From: Syntrophorhabdaceae bacterium PtaU1.Bin034
Lineage (GTDB): Bacteria > Desulfobacterota_G > Syntrophorhabdia > Syntrophorhabdales > WCHB1-27
Assembly: GCA_002067405.1 (NCBI GenBank)
Contig: MVRP01000032.1
Location: forward strand, 1-54,541
Reading direction: 5' to 3'
DNA length: 54,541 nucleotides
Each line of letters begins with the position of its first letter. The first letter of the stretch is position 1. Under the pieces are notes generated by a model that was not told where the DNA came from, made no database searches, and saw only the letters and a program-made list of their open reading frames with translations. A program made the position numbers and the translations under genes. Shown here piece by piece: positions 1-7,484 of this stretch.

Positions 1-427
1 GGTCACCGGAATCTATGCCGAAATAAATGCAAGGCCCATCCTCCCATATCCCCAGGCCGTCAACGCCTTCAGGCGCATGGTCCTTCTCCATCCACGGAAG
101 GGGCTCTTTTTGCCAGCCGAGAGGGGAGCCGAGATACTTCACCCAGTTTGCCCAGCCGTCCGGACGAAGGATGTTGCCTTTCCAGGCATAATCGTGATTT
201 CCCGGAACGGTGAGAACAGGGTTGGTCTTCGCGAGGTCGTCGAGAAGCTTTCGCGCATCTTTGAACTGTTCCTTGGTTGCCGAATCTGTCAGATCGCCCG
301 TGAACAGAACGGGTGTACCGGAATAGGACGTGGCAATCAGGCTGATCAATTCCCCGGCTCTATTATTTTCTTTTTCTCTCTTCCCAATGTGCAGGTCGCT
401 CAGATGGATTATTGTTTTCCCGGCCAT
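1..427 (-). CDS. Metallophosphoesterase (calcineurin-like), 3' end cut by window edge
   Basis: Reading the minus strand from the ATG at 425-427 gives an open frame that runs off the left edge, so the C-terminus is missing (about 142 residues visible). It starts MAGKTIIHLSDLHIGK, and the metal-binding signatures of the calcineurin-like phosphoesterase fold follow in order: DLH near residue 11, GDLTD near residue 43 and GNHD near residue 75. These coordinate a dinuclear metal centre in the family; the substrate (cyclic nucleotide, nucleotide or protein phosphate) cannot be told. A GAGG ribosome-binding site sits about 8 nt upstream. No signal peptide is visible, so it is probably cytoplasmic. 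It diverges from the A-adding tRNA nucleotidyltransferase gene. The family call is secure, the specific role is not. Confidence 0.85.
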   Translation of the reverse strand, partial: MAGKTIIHLSDLHIGKREKENNRAGELISLIATSYSGTPVLFTGDLTDSATKEQFKDARKLLDDLAKTNPVLTVPGNHDYAWKGNILRPDGWANWVKYLGSPLGWQKEPLPWMEKDHAPEGVDGLGIWEDGPCIYFGIDSGD

Positions 428-588
428 GTTCACACCTCGCTCTCAAAATCGGCTCCCTGCACCTTATCCTGATCATGACCCCTCTGTGCACGATCCGGCT
501 GGCCGCACTGAACCTGTAGACAATCATTTTCGGTATGATAACAAAGCACGGGCAGGGAAGGCAATGAATTAATAGGCGGAGGGGAAAC

Positions 589-617
589 GGAGCAGAGGTG
601 CTGAGGAGCAGAGGTGC
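589..617. repeat. 13-bp direct repeat GGAGCAGAGGTGC, two copies
   Basis: Two exact copies (589-601, 605-617) lie in a purine-rich tract between divergent genes. Function unknown; possibly part of a dispersed extragenic element or hairpin with the pyrimidine-rich stretch to its right. Confidence 0.7.
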
Positions 618-707
618 AGAGGAAACAACGGTGAAAAAGCATTTTCTCCTCCGCTCCCTATCTCCTCCGCCCCTCCGCGTAGCGGGGGGCGACGCGAGCC
701 CCAATAA

Positions 708-736
708 TTGACATCGGTGTACCGTTGCTTTAATCT
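708..736 (+). promoter_or_regulatory. Sigma70-type promoter for the A-adding enzyme operon, predicted leaderless
   Basis: TTGACA at 708-713, a 17-nt spacer, and TAATCT at 731-736. The -10 box ends 7 nt before the ATG at 744, so transcription should start at or next to the start codon. No Shine-Dalgarno sequence precedes the ATG, consistent with a leaderless mRNA. Confidence 0.55.
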
Positions 737-743
737 TAGCAAA

Positions 744-3398
744 ATGAAGGTAATTACGACCCACTTCAACGCTGATTTTGACGCCCTTTCTTCGATGGTG
801 GCGGCCAAGAAGCTCTATCCGGATGCAGTCCTTGTCTTTCCCGGTTCCCAGGAAAAAACGGTGCGGGATTTTCTGATCCATTCAACCCTCTATTTCCTGA
901 ACATCGCGAAGATAAAGGATGTCGATCCGGACAAGGTGGATACGTTGATCCTCGTTGATACGAAGCAGAAGGGGAGAATAGGAGAGTTTGCCAAACTGCT
1001 GGAAGACGGGAAGCTGAAGGTCCACGTGTATGATCACCACCCTCCTGCAAAAGACGACGTCAAAGGAGACGTCAATGTGCAGGGAACGAGCGGCGCGTGC
1101 GTCAGCATGCTTGTCGCAATCCTGAAGGAAAGGGGGATTGATATATCGCCTGAAGAGGCGACCATCATGATGCTCGGGATCTATGAAGAAACGGGAAGCT
1201 TTCAATATCCGTCCACCACGCAGGCGGATTTTGAGGCTGCTTCATTCCTCCTTTCAAAAGGTGCCCACGTGGATGTAGTGTCAGACATCCTGGTCAAGGA
1301 ACTGTCGCCTGAGCAGGTGCATGTGCTCCATGATCTGATCGAGGCGGCGACGGTCAACAACATCAACGGCATCGACGTGGTGATAACGGAAGGCAGCACC
1401 GAGGATTACGTGGGGGATCTGGCAATTCTGGTGCAGAAATTCCGGGACATGGAAAACCTGAATGCCGTTTTTGCCTTGTTCAGAATGGACGACAGGATTT
1501 ATATCATCGGCAGGAGCCGCATACCGGAAGTCGATGTCGGTCGCATCCTTTCCCTTATGGGGGGAGGCGGCCACAAAGAAGCTGCTTCCGCGACGATCAA
1601 GGATATCACGGCCGTTGAGGCGAGGACAAAGCTTCTCGAGCACCTGTCTCGCAATGTGAAGCCGTTGTGGGAAGCGAAGGATATCATGTTCTTCCCCGTG
1701 GTGTCGGTTTCCCAGGACGCCCCCATTAGCGAAGCCCGGAGCATTCTCACGAAATACAACATCAACTCCCTGCCCGTTACCTGGGGCGATCAGGTGACAG
1801 GCATCATTACGAGGCAGATTACCGAGAAAGCGGTCTTTCACAAGCTCGAGGAGCTTCCGGTGAGGGAATACATGGTCACGGACTTTTCCGCTGTTTCCCC
1901 GACCGATTCAATAGAAAGAGTGAAAGAGATCGTTATTGGCGGCAATCAGCGGTTTCTCCCGGTGACCAGGAAAGGAAAGCTGATCGGGGCCATTACGAGG
2001 ACGGACCTGCTGAGGGTGCTGGAAGACGAGATCAGGAAGAGCATTCTCGGCAAGCTCGACTACCACGACATTTATGAGAAACGAAAGAATGTGAAGCGTC
2101 TGATGGAGGAGCGGATCAGCATCGACATACTCGGCCGGCTGGTCACCATCGGCGGCATCGCCGACGAAATGGGCTTCCATGCCTACCTTGTCGGGGGCTT
2201 CGTCCGTGATCTGCTACTCCGTTACGAGAATTTCGATATCGATATCGTGGTGGAAGGGGACGGCATAAGGTTCGCCGAAGAAATGGCAAAGAGGCTGAAC
2301 GTAAAGATAAGGGTCCACAAGCAGTTCGGCACGGCAAAGGTCCTTTACCGGGACGGGTTCAAAGTGGATGTGGCAACCGCGCGGCTTGAGTACTATAAGG
2401 CGCCTGCGACCTTGCCGATTGTCGAGCACAGCTCCCTGAAGCTCGATCTTTACCGGCGGGATTTCACGATCAACACGCTCGCCATCTCGCTCAACAGGAA
2501 CACGTTCGGGGAACTGGTCGATTTCTTCGGCTCCCAGAGGGACATCAAGGAGAAGAGCATAAGAGTGCTTCACAGCCTCAGTTTTGTCGAGGACCCGACC
2601 AGGGTGTTCCGGGCTGTCCGGTTTGAACAGCGCTTCGGCTTTCAGATCGGCAAGTTCACGATGAACCTTATAAAGAACGCGGTAAAGATGAGCTTTCTGT
2701 CGAGGATAAAGGGCTTAAGGATATGGCGGGAATTATCGCTCATGATGATGGAGGAGGATCCGGGAGCGATCATGAAGAGGCTCCAGGAGCTTGATCTCAT
2801 AAGGTTCATCTATCCGTCCCTCACCTTCGACCGTGAAAAGGAGAGGCTTTTCAAGCAGATGGACACGGTCCTCAAGTGGTACATACTTTCGTATAAAGGA
2901 AAGTACAGCCGGGTCTTTTACTATCTTCTCGGCCTCGTTGACCATATGTCCCTTGAAGACGTGGGAGACCTGGCGAGGAGGCTCAGTGCGGCCGAGTCCG
3001 TGAGAAGGAAGCTGCCTCAAGAGGTAGAGAAGGTGCGCGAGGTAATGGGCAAGCTCTCTACGGCCATCCGTTACATGAAAAAGAGTGAGGTTTTCAGGCA
3101 ACTGGAGAACCTGTCACAGGAAGGCCGCCTTTTCATCATGGCCAAAACCCAGTCGGAAGAGGTGAAGAAGGCAGTCTCCAATTACATCACCTATGCGGAC
3201 AGCCTGAGACCTCTCGTGACAGGGGATGATCTGAAGGGAATGGGCGTCAAGGAAGGCCCGGTGTTTAAGGATATTCTTGATGCGCTGAAAGAGGCCAAGA
3301 TCGACAGGAACCTCTCCGCGAAAGAAGATGAGCTGGCCTTTGTGCGGCAGTATTTATCCGAAAAAGGCATAATAACGGGGAAGAGCGTGATCAGGTGA
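744..3398 (+). CDS. A-adding tRNA nucleotidyltransferase with DHH and CBS domains
   Basis: An 884-residue multidomain protein. Residues 1-300 form a DHH/DHHA1 phosphoesterase-like module (DHHP at about 97, GGGGHKEAAS at about 273). A CBS pair follows (about 305-430), then a class II nucleotidyltransferase/poly(A) polymerase head (LVGGFVRDLLL at about 482, DIDI at about 498, RRDFTIN at about 571) and the tRNA-binding tail. This architecture is known from A-adding enzymes such as the Aquifex one, which put the terminal A of CCA on tRNAs already carrying CC. The flexible loop between motif A and RRDFTIN is full length (about 25 residues after VDVATA), as needed to switch to ATP. The ATG at 744 is chosen over the in-frame upstream start at 708 because 708 lies inside the -35 box. 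It overlaps scpA by 4 nt. A second, short-loop enzyme lies at 41548-42936. Confidence 0.85.
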   Translation: MKVITTHFNADFDALSSMVAAKKLYPDAVLVFPGSQEKTVRDFLIHSTLYFLNIAKIKDVDPDKVDTLILVDTKQKGRIGEFAKLLEDGKLKVHVYDHHPPAKDDVKGDVNVQGTSGACVSMLVAILKERGIDISPEEATIMMLGIYEETGSFQYPSTTQADFEAASFLLSKGAHVDVVSDILVKELSPEQVHVLHDLIEAATVNNINGIDVVITEGSTEDYVGDLAILVQKFRDMENLNAVFALFRMDDRIYIIGRSRIPEVDVGRILSLMGGGGHKEAASATIKDITAVEARTKLLEHLSRNVKPLWEAKDIMFFPVVSVSQDAPISEARSILTKYNINSLPVTWGDQVTGIITRQITEKAVFHKLEELPVREYMVTDFSAVSPTDSIERVKEIVIGGNQRFLPVTRKGKLIGAITRTDLLRVLEDEIRKSILGKLDYHDIYEKRKNVKRLMEERISIDILGRLVTIGGIADEMGFHAYLVGGFVRDLLLRYENFDIDIVVEGDGIRFAEEMAKRLNVKIRVHKQFGTAKVLYRDGFKVDVATARLEYYKAPATLPIVEHSSLKLDLYRRDFTINTLAISLNRNTFGELVDFFGSQRDIKEKSIRVLHSLSFVEDPTRVFRAVRFEQRFGFQIGKFTMNLIKNAVKMSFLSRIKGLRIWRELSLMMMEEDPGAIMKRLQELDLIRFIYPSLTFDREKERLFKQMDTVLKWYILSYKGKYSRVFYYLLGLVDHMSLEDVGDLARRLSAAESVRRKLPQEVEKVREVMGKLSTAIRYMKKSEVFRQLENLSQEGRLFIMAKTQSEEVKKAVSNYITYADSLRPLVTGDDLKGMGVKEGPVFKDILDALKEAKIDRNLSAKEDELAFVRQYLSEKGIITGKSVIR

Positions 3399-4063
3399 AC
3401 TTCATCGCCTCTACTCTCGAACTGCAGATGGAGTGCTTCGAAGGCCCTCTTGCAGTCCTTATCAACCTCATAAAGAAGAACAAGATTGATGTCTTCGACA
3501 TCCCCATTGGCTGGATCACCGAGAGGTTCCTTGAATATGTTGACCTTGTCCGGGAGATGAACCTTCGGATTGCGGAGGATTTTATCGATATGGCATCCCT
3601 CCTGATTTTCATCAAGGCCCGGATGCTTTTGCCGACCGAAGGAGAGGACCCGAGAGAGGAGCTGGTCGAAAAGATCATAGAATATGAAAAGATCAGGGCC
3701 ATGACGAAGAGCTTTGATCGTTTCCCCGTGCTCGGCCGGGATACGTTCACACGGGGAGGGTCTGCCACGGAAGAGGAAGAAGAGGATATCTTCTCTCTTT
3801 GTACGCTCTTCTTTCAGCTTATGAAGAGCAAGGAAGAACGGTTCATCGCAATCCAGGAGATAAGGCCGACCCTCGAAGAGAAGCTGAAAGAGATCATAAG
3901 CCTCCTCGAACGGGAGGGGAGCTATGTGTGGAAGATGAGCGCCGAACAGGAACTGCGGGACAAGGTCGCGACAGTGCTGGCCTTTCTTGAGATCGCCAAG
4001 CAAAAGATGGCGGTAATCTCGCAGAAAAGACCATTCGCCACTATAATACTTAAAAAAAGGTGA
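3395..4063 (+). CDS. scpA: Segregation and condensation protein A
   Basis: A 222-residue kleisin-family protein that bridges the SMC ATPase dimer and ScpB for chromosome condensation and segregation. The N-terminal signature is clear (MECFEGPLAVLINLIKKNKI, continuing into DVFDIPI), and the C-terminal winged-helix region is present. The GTG start at 3395 overlaps the preceding stop (GTGA), suggesting translational coupling, and keeps the usual residues before the FEGPL motif; an ATG at 3428 is possible but would trim them. Slightly shorter than many ScpA proteins (about 240-260 residues). No scpB is in the window. The order A-adding enzyme, scpA, sppA suggests a housekeeping operon. Confidence 0.93.
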   Translation: MNFIASTLELQMECFEGPLAVLINLIKKNKIDVFDIPIGWITERFLEYVDLVREMNLRIAEDFIDMASLLIFIKARMLLPTEGEDPREELVEKIIEYEKIRAMTKSFDRFPVLGRDTFTRGGSATEEEEEDIFSLCTLFFQLMKSKEERFIAIQEIRPTLEEKLKEIISLLEREGSYVWKMSAEQELRDKVATVLAFLEIAKQKMAVISQKRPFATIILKKR

Positions 4064-4067
4064 GATC

Positions 4068-4925
4068 ATGCCCTGGAGCCGGAAAAAGAAAGCATTTGTA
4101 GTCATTCTGTCGCTGGTGGTCATCATTTTCTTCGTATCCTTTATAGCGGGCCTTTCCAGCCAGCCATCCGGAGACCGGATCGGCGTCGTGGAAATAGAGG
4201 GGGTCATATCGGGTTCCAAGGAGACGATGGATGACATCATACGGTTTAAGGAAGATCCGACGATTAAAGGGGTGATTCTAAGAATAAACTCACCCGGAGG
4301 GGGAGTCGGGCCGACGCAGGAAATATACAGGGAAGTGATAAAGCTCAAAGAGAAAAAGAAGGTGTATGTGTCCATGGGGACCTCGTGCGCCTCGGGTGGC
4401 TACTACATTGCGTCCGCAGCGGAGAAGCTTTATGCAAACCCTTCGACCATCACCGGAAGTATCGGCGTTATCATGCAGCTCATGATCATCGAGGATGTGC
4501 TCAAGAAGATAGGCCTGAAAAACAATACCATCAAGGCCGGAGAGTTCAAAGATGCCGGCTCGCCGTTCAGAGGAATGACACCCGAAGAAAGGGCCTACAT
4601 GGAGGGCATAACCGAGAGCATCCATGAGCAGTTCATGAAGGATATCGCTGCAGGAAGAAAGATGAAACTGGAAACGGTCAGGAAGCTGGCGCAGGGCAAG
4701 ATATATACGGGGAACCAGGCGAAGGAGCTCGGTCTTATCGACGCCATCGGAAACTTTTACGATACGGTAGACGCCCTGAAAGATGAGCTGAAGATCACGG
4801 GCAAGCCGAGCCTGATCTATACGGAGAAGCCATTCTCGTTCTCCAAGTGGCTCTTTGGATCCATTTCACAGGAGCTGGCAAACCAGCTCTTTTCCTCACC
4901 CGCCAAATTCATGATGTCGCCGTAA
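4068..4925 (+). CDS. sppA: Signal peptide peptidase SppA (S49 serine peptidase), short form
   Basis: A 285-residue membrane-anchored S49 peptidase. It has one N-terminal transmembrane segment (about 9-28) followed by the catalytic domain outside the cytoplasmic membrane. The catalytic dyad is visible as Ser109 in TSCASGGYYIA and Lys161 in GEFKDAGSPFR; the substrate-groove motif NSPGGG lies near 74. The short single-domain length matches the Bacillus-type octameric SppA rather than the double-length E. coli protein. It degrades leftover signal peptides and other membrane peptides. It starts 5 nt after the scpA stop and is probably co-transcribed with it. Confidence 0.93.
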   Translation: MPWSRKKKAFVVILSLVVIIFFVSFIAGLSSQPSGDRIGVVEIEGVISGSKETMDDIIRFKEDPTIKGVILRINSPGGGVGPTQEIYREVIKLKEKKKVYVSMGTSCASGGYYIASAAEKLYANPSTITGSIGVIMQLMIIEDVLKKIGLKNNTIKAGEFKDAGSPFRGMTPEERAYMEGITESIHEQFMKDIAAGRKMKLETVRKLAQGKIYTGNQAKELGLIDAIGNFYDTVDALKDELKITGKPSLIYTEKPFSFSKWLFGSISQELANQLFSSPAKFMMSP

Positions 4926-4999
4926 GGCCGTAGGCGCGCGCGGTCTGCCCTGAAAGGGCCCTTCGTGCCGTTTTATGGAGTTGTTCTATGACCGGAACC

Positions 5000-5057
5000 G
5001 GGGAAGACGTTGAAGGAAACCTCCAGGGGAAGGTTGAGCCTGTCTTCCCCCTGGAGG
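5000..5057 (+). promoter_or_regulatory. Overlapping, mutually exclusive hairpins between sppA and the chemoreceptor gene
   Basis: Arm 5020-5032 (CCTCCAGGGGAAG) pairs with 5044-5057 (one bulged C). An alternative stem pairs GGGGAAGAC at 5000-5008 with GTCTTCCCC at 5042-5050. Both use the same right-hand pyrimidine tract. No U-run follows, so a simple intrinsic terminator is unlikely. It could be an sppA 3' structure or a switch in the chemoreceptor leader; the role is inferred only. Confidence 0.4.
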
Positions 5058-5201
5058 CCAACTCTCCCCGTTACCTGCCTTGCTACACGTGTTCTTTCAA
5101 CGTGCCGATTCCCGGGCGCTTAAGCCGAGACCCGTCCGGACGATAAGATAATTAAAACATCATACGTGGCCCGAACGCTGCGCTTCTATTCCGGAGGATA
5201 C

Positions 5202-6845
5202 ATGAAACTCTTTACTGACGTGAAAATCGGCACGAGGCTTACCATTGGATTCGGCATAACTCTTATTTTCATGGTCGTCATCGTCATAACAGGAATATGC
5301 TATCTGAACAGCATCAGCAGCAAGCTTGACCGGATAGTGGACATAAACAACGTCAAACTGAAAAAAGCCAACGATGCCAGGAGCGCCCTCTCCGACCTCA
5401 CCTTTCTTGTCGGAGAGATGGCGACCAGCCAGGACGCAAACGCCCGGGAGGAAGCCAAAAGGAAGATAGACCAGGCAAGGGCCAGATACAAAACTGCCAT
5501 AGAAGAGGGAGAAAAACTGGAAGTAAACGCCGAGGGCAAGAGCCTCACGACACGCTTCAAAGAGGTGATTGCGGAAGGCAGGGATCTCAATGAACAGGTT
5601 ATCGGCCTTGCCGCGGCAGGGAACATCGCGGAAGCATCAGAGAAGTACGGGGAGGTCACGAGACGCACCCAGCATTACATCGAAGAGGCGGATAAGATCG
5701 TACGTTACAACGAGGAGCAAATCCGGGAAAGATTCCAGGAAGCGAGAAAAAACATATCAACAGGGCGCATTGTCTTTCTGGTTCTCGCCGCAGCCACCCT
5801 TCTTATTGCAGTGTGGTTGTCCAGAACCACCACTAAAAGCATCGTGGTACCTATCGCCCGCGCTTCCGCCCAGATCGACCTCATGGCAAAGGGAGATTTT
5901 TCCATCGCCGTTTCTGAACATGCTATCAGGAGGAAAGACGAGATGGGCATCTTCGCGAGATCGATGCATGCGTTGAATTCGAATCTTGGCCAGATCCTTA
6001 AGGAAATGGCCGATTCTGCAGTCAATGTGGCCTCCGCAAGTTCCCAGCTCAGCGTATCTGCGGAAAGGCTGTCGCAAGGGGCCATGAAGCAGGTCGAGAG
6101 GACAACACAGACGGCAACGGGGTCAACCCAGATGAGCCAGGCGTCAGAGGACATTGCGAGGAACGTAACAACAGTCGCCAAATCTGCCGATGAAGCGGTT
6201 GAGGTAGCAAAAGGAGGCCGCAAGGTCGTCGATAATGCAATTGCGGAAGTCAACGTGATAGCGGAGACCGTGGAGACGGCCCTCGGATTCGTGAAAGACC
6301 TGGGCACGCAGTCTGAGAAAATCGGCGACATAGTGACTGCTATCAACGAAATCGCAGATCAGACAAATCTCCTTGCCCTCAACGCGGCCATTGAAGCAGC
6401 ACGGGCCGGAGAGCACGGGAGGGGATTTGCAGTTGTCGCGGATGAGGTGAAGAAGCTTGCAGAAAGGACCTCTGCTTCCACTACAGAAATAGGTGACATG
6501 ATAAGTTCGATAAGGCTTGGAGTAGAGAAGACGGTGAACTCAATGGATACCGCAAAAGATAAGGTCGTGAGCGGAGTCGAGTTTTCCTCCCAGGCCTCAA
6601 CAGCCCTTCAGAACATCATCAGAAGTATTGATAACCTGCATCTCGGGGTCAACCAGATCGCGAGCGCCATCGACGAAATGAATGCGACCACCGAGGTGAT
6701 GTCGGCGGATATAAACCAGATTTCAGAGGTAACGAAAGAAACCTTCTCTTCGAGCGAAGAGATAGCAAGGGCTGCTACGGGGCTTTCCTCATTGGCGCAG
6801 AAGCTGGAACGGGACGTCCAGGGGTTCAAGACCCGAGACAATTGA
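5202..6845 (+). CDS. Methyl-accepting chemotaxis protein
   Basis: A 547-residue transmembrane chemoreceptor. TM1 lies at about 11-33, followed by a mostly helical periplasmic domain of about 140 residues (four-helix-bundle type). TM2 (around residue 180-200) and a HAMP linker come next, then a long cytoplasmic coiled coil with the conserved hairpin tip [20 protein letters not shown]. The tip binds CheA and CheW. The ligand cannot be predicted. The ATG at 5202 is chosen because GGAGG lies at 5193-5197; an in-frame GTG at 5166 has no such site. No CheA, CheW, CheR or CheB gene is nearby. A convergent stand-alone receiver protein lies directly downstream. Confidence 0.95.
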   Translation: MKLFTDVKIGTRLTIGFGITLIFMVVIVITGICYLNSISSKLDRIVDINNVKLKKANDARSALSDLTFLVGEMATSQDANAREEAKRKIDQARARYKTAIEEGEKLEVNAEGKSLTTRFKEVIAEGRDLNEQVIGLAAAGNIAEASEKYGEVTRRTQHYIEEADKIVRYNEEQIRERFQEARKNISTGRIVFLVLAAATLLIAVWLSRTTTKSIVVPIARASAQIDLMAKGDFSIAVSEHAIRRKDEMGIFARSMHALNSNLGQILKEMADSAVNVASASSQLSVSAERLSQGAMKQVERTTQTATGSTQMSQASEDIARNVTTVAKSADEAVEVAKGGRKVVDNAIAEVNVIAETVETALGFVKDLGTQSEKIGDIVTAINEIADQTNLLALNAAIEAARAGEHGRGFAVVADEVKKLAERTSASTTEIGDMISSIRLGVEKTVNSMDTAKDKVVSGVEFSSQASTALQNIIRSIDNLHLGVNQIASAIDEMNATTEVMSADINQISEVTKETFSSSEEIARAATGLSSLAQKLERDVQGFKTRDN

Positions 6846-6915
6846 CAATCGAACGTATCTTCGAGAATTCCGTACTTTTTGGTACTATCCGGTATCGGCC
6901 GCTTAAGGAGAGATA

Positions 6916-7299
6916 TCAGCTTCTAAGCGCTCTTTCTACGGCTCGGGAAAGTTCCTCTTTTATTAGAGGCTTCTCGAGCCATAAAACGCCGGCCCCATCC
7001 GCTTCTTCCCTTGTCCCGCTACTGGTTCCCGACACCACGATGACCGGCATATCGGGCCGGACTTGCAGCACCTTCTCTGCTATCTCCGTTCCTTTCATGT
7101 CCGGCATTCGCTGATCGGCAATAATCAATCCGAAACCGTCAGGGTCTTCCATAAAGGCATTAAGAGCAAGCTTACTCTCCGTCTCTACCTGTACGCTATA
7201 TCCCAGTCGTCTCAACATTTCGCCGGTGACGTAGGCCACTGCCTCATCATCGTCTACGATCAGGATAATCCCGTTATTTATTACCTCCTTAACTGCCAT
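6916..7299 (-). CDS. Single-domain response regulator (receiver)
   Basis: A 127-residue stand-alone receiver. The acidic triad VDDDE starts near residue 15, the phospho-acceptor is Asp62 in ADQRMPD, the conserved Ser/Thr is in VVSGT, and the Lys is in LEKPL near residue 112. There is no output domain, so it works by protein contact or as a phosphotransfer intermediate. It converges on the chemoreceptor gene, but the DQRMPD form is more typical of sensor-kinase receivers than of CheY. Translation start is uncertain: the ATG at 7299 has no good ribosome-binding site upstream, while a strong AAGGAGG lies inside the first codons without an ATG, GTG or TTG after it. Confidence 0.9.
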   Translation of the reverse strand: MAVKEVINNGIILIVDDDEAVAYVTGEMLRRLGYSVQVETESKLALNAFMEDPDGFGLIIADQRMPDMKGTEIAEKVLQVRPDMPVIVVSGTSSGTREEADGAGVLWLEKPLIKEELSRAVERALRS

Positions 7300-7484
7300 T
7301 CACTTGAACTGTAGCAATGTGTTTCCAATATGTAAAGGGAAATCGAACAGAATAGCGTACGGGAAAACCAATCCCTCCCCCTTTCATATGCTGCGAAGAC
7401 CAGCTCTCAAGATCGCCTGTAAACCCCGTGGACGCAGGTGTCCATATCGTTCAAGAACCGACTGTCCACATGCTCCGTGGCTTG

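Larger units (their letters stand above)
428..743. other. Divergent intergenic region with purine-rich repeats
   Basis: No gene is seen. The region contains a 13-bp tandem repeat GGAGCAGAGGTGC (589-601 and 605-617, 16-bp period). Around it lies an inverted pair GCGGAGGGG (576-584) / CCCCTCCGC (670-678), with a pyrimidine-rich stretch at 645-678. This resembles the low-complexity extragenic elements scattered in some delta-proteobacterial genomes. The promoter of the downstream gene lies at its right end. Confidence 0.5.

Noticed and set aside
3191..4375. Minus-strand open frame of 394 codons across scpA and sppA
   Set aside because: It is the shadow of two clear plus-strand genes and shows no protein motif of its own.
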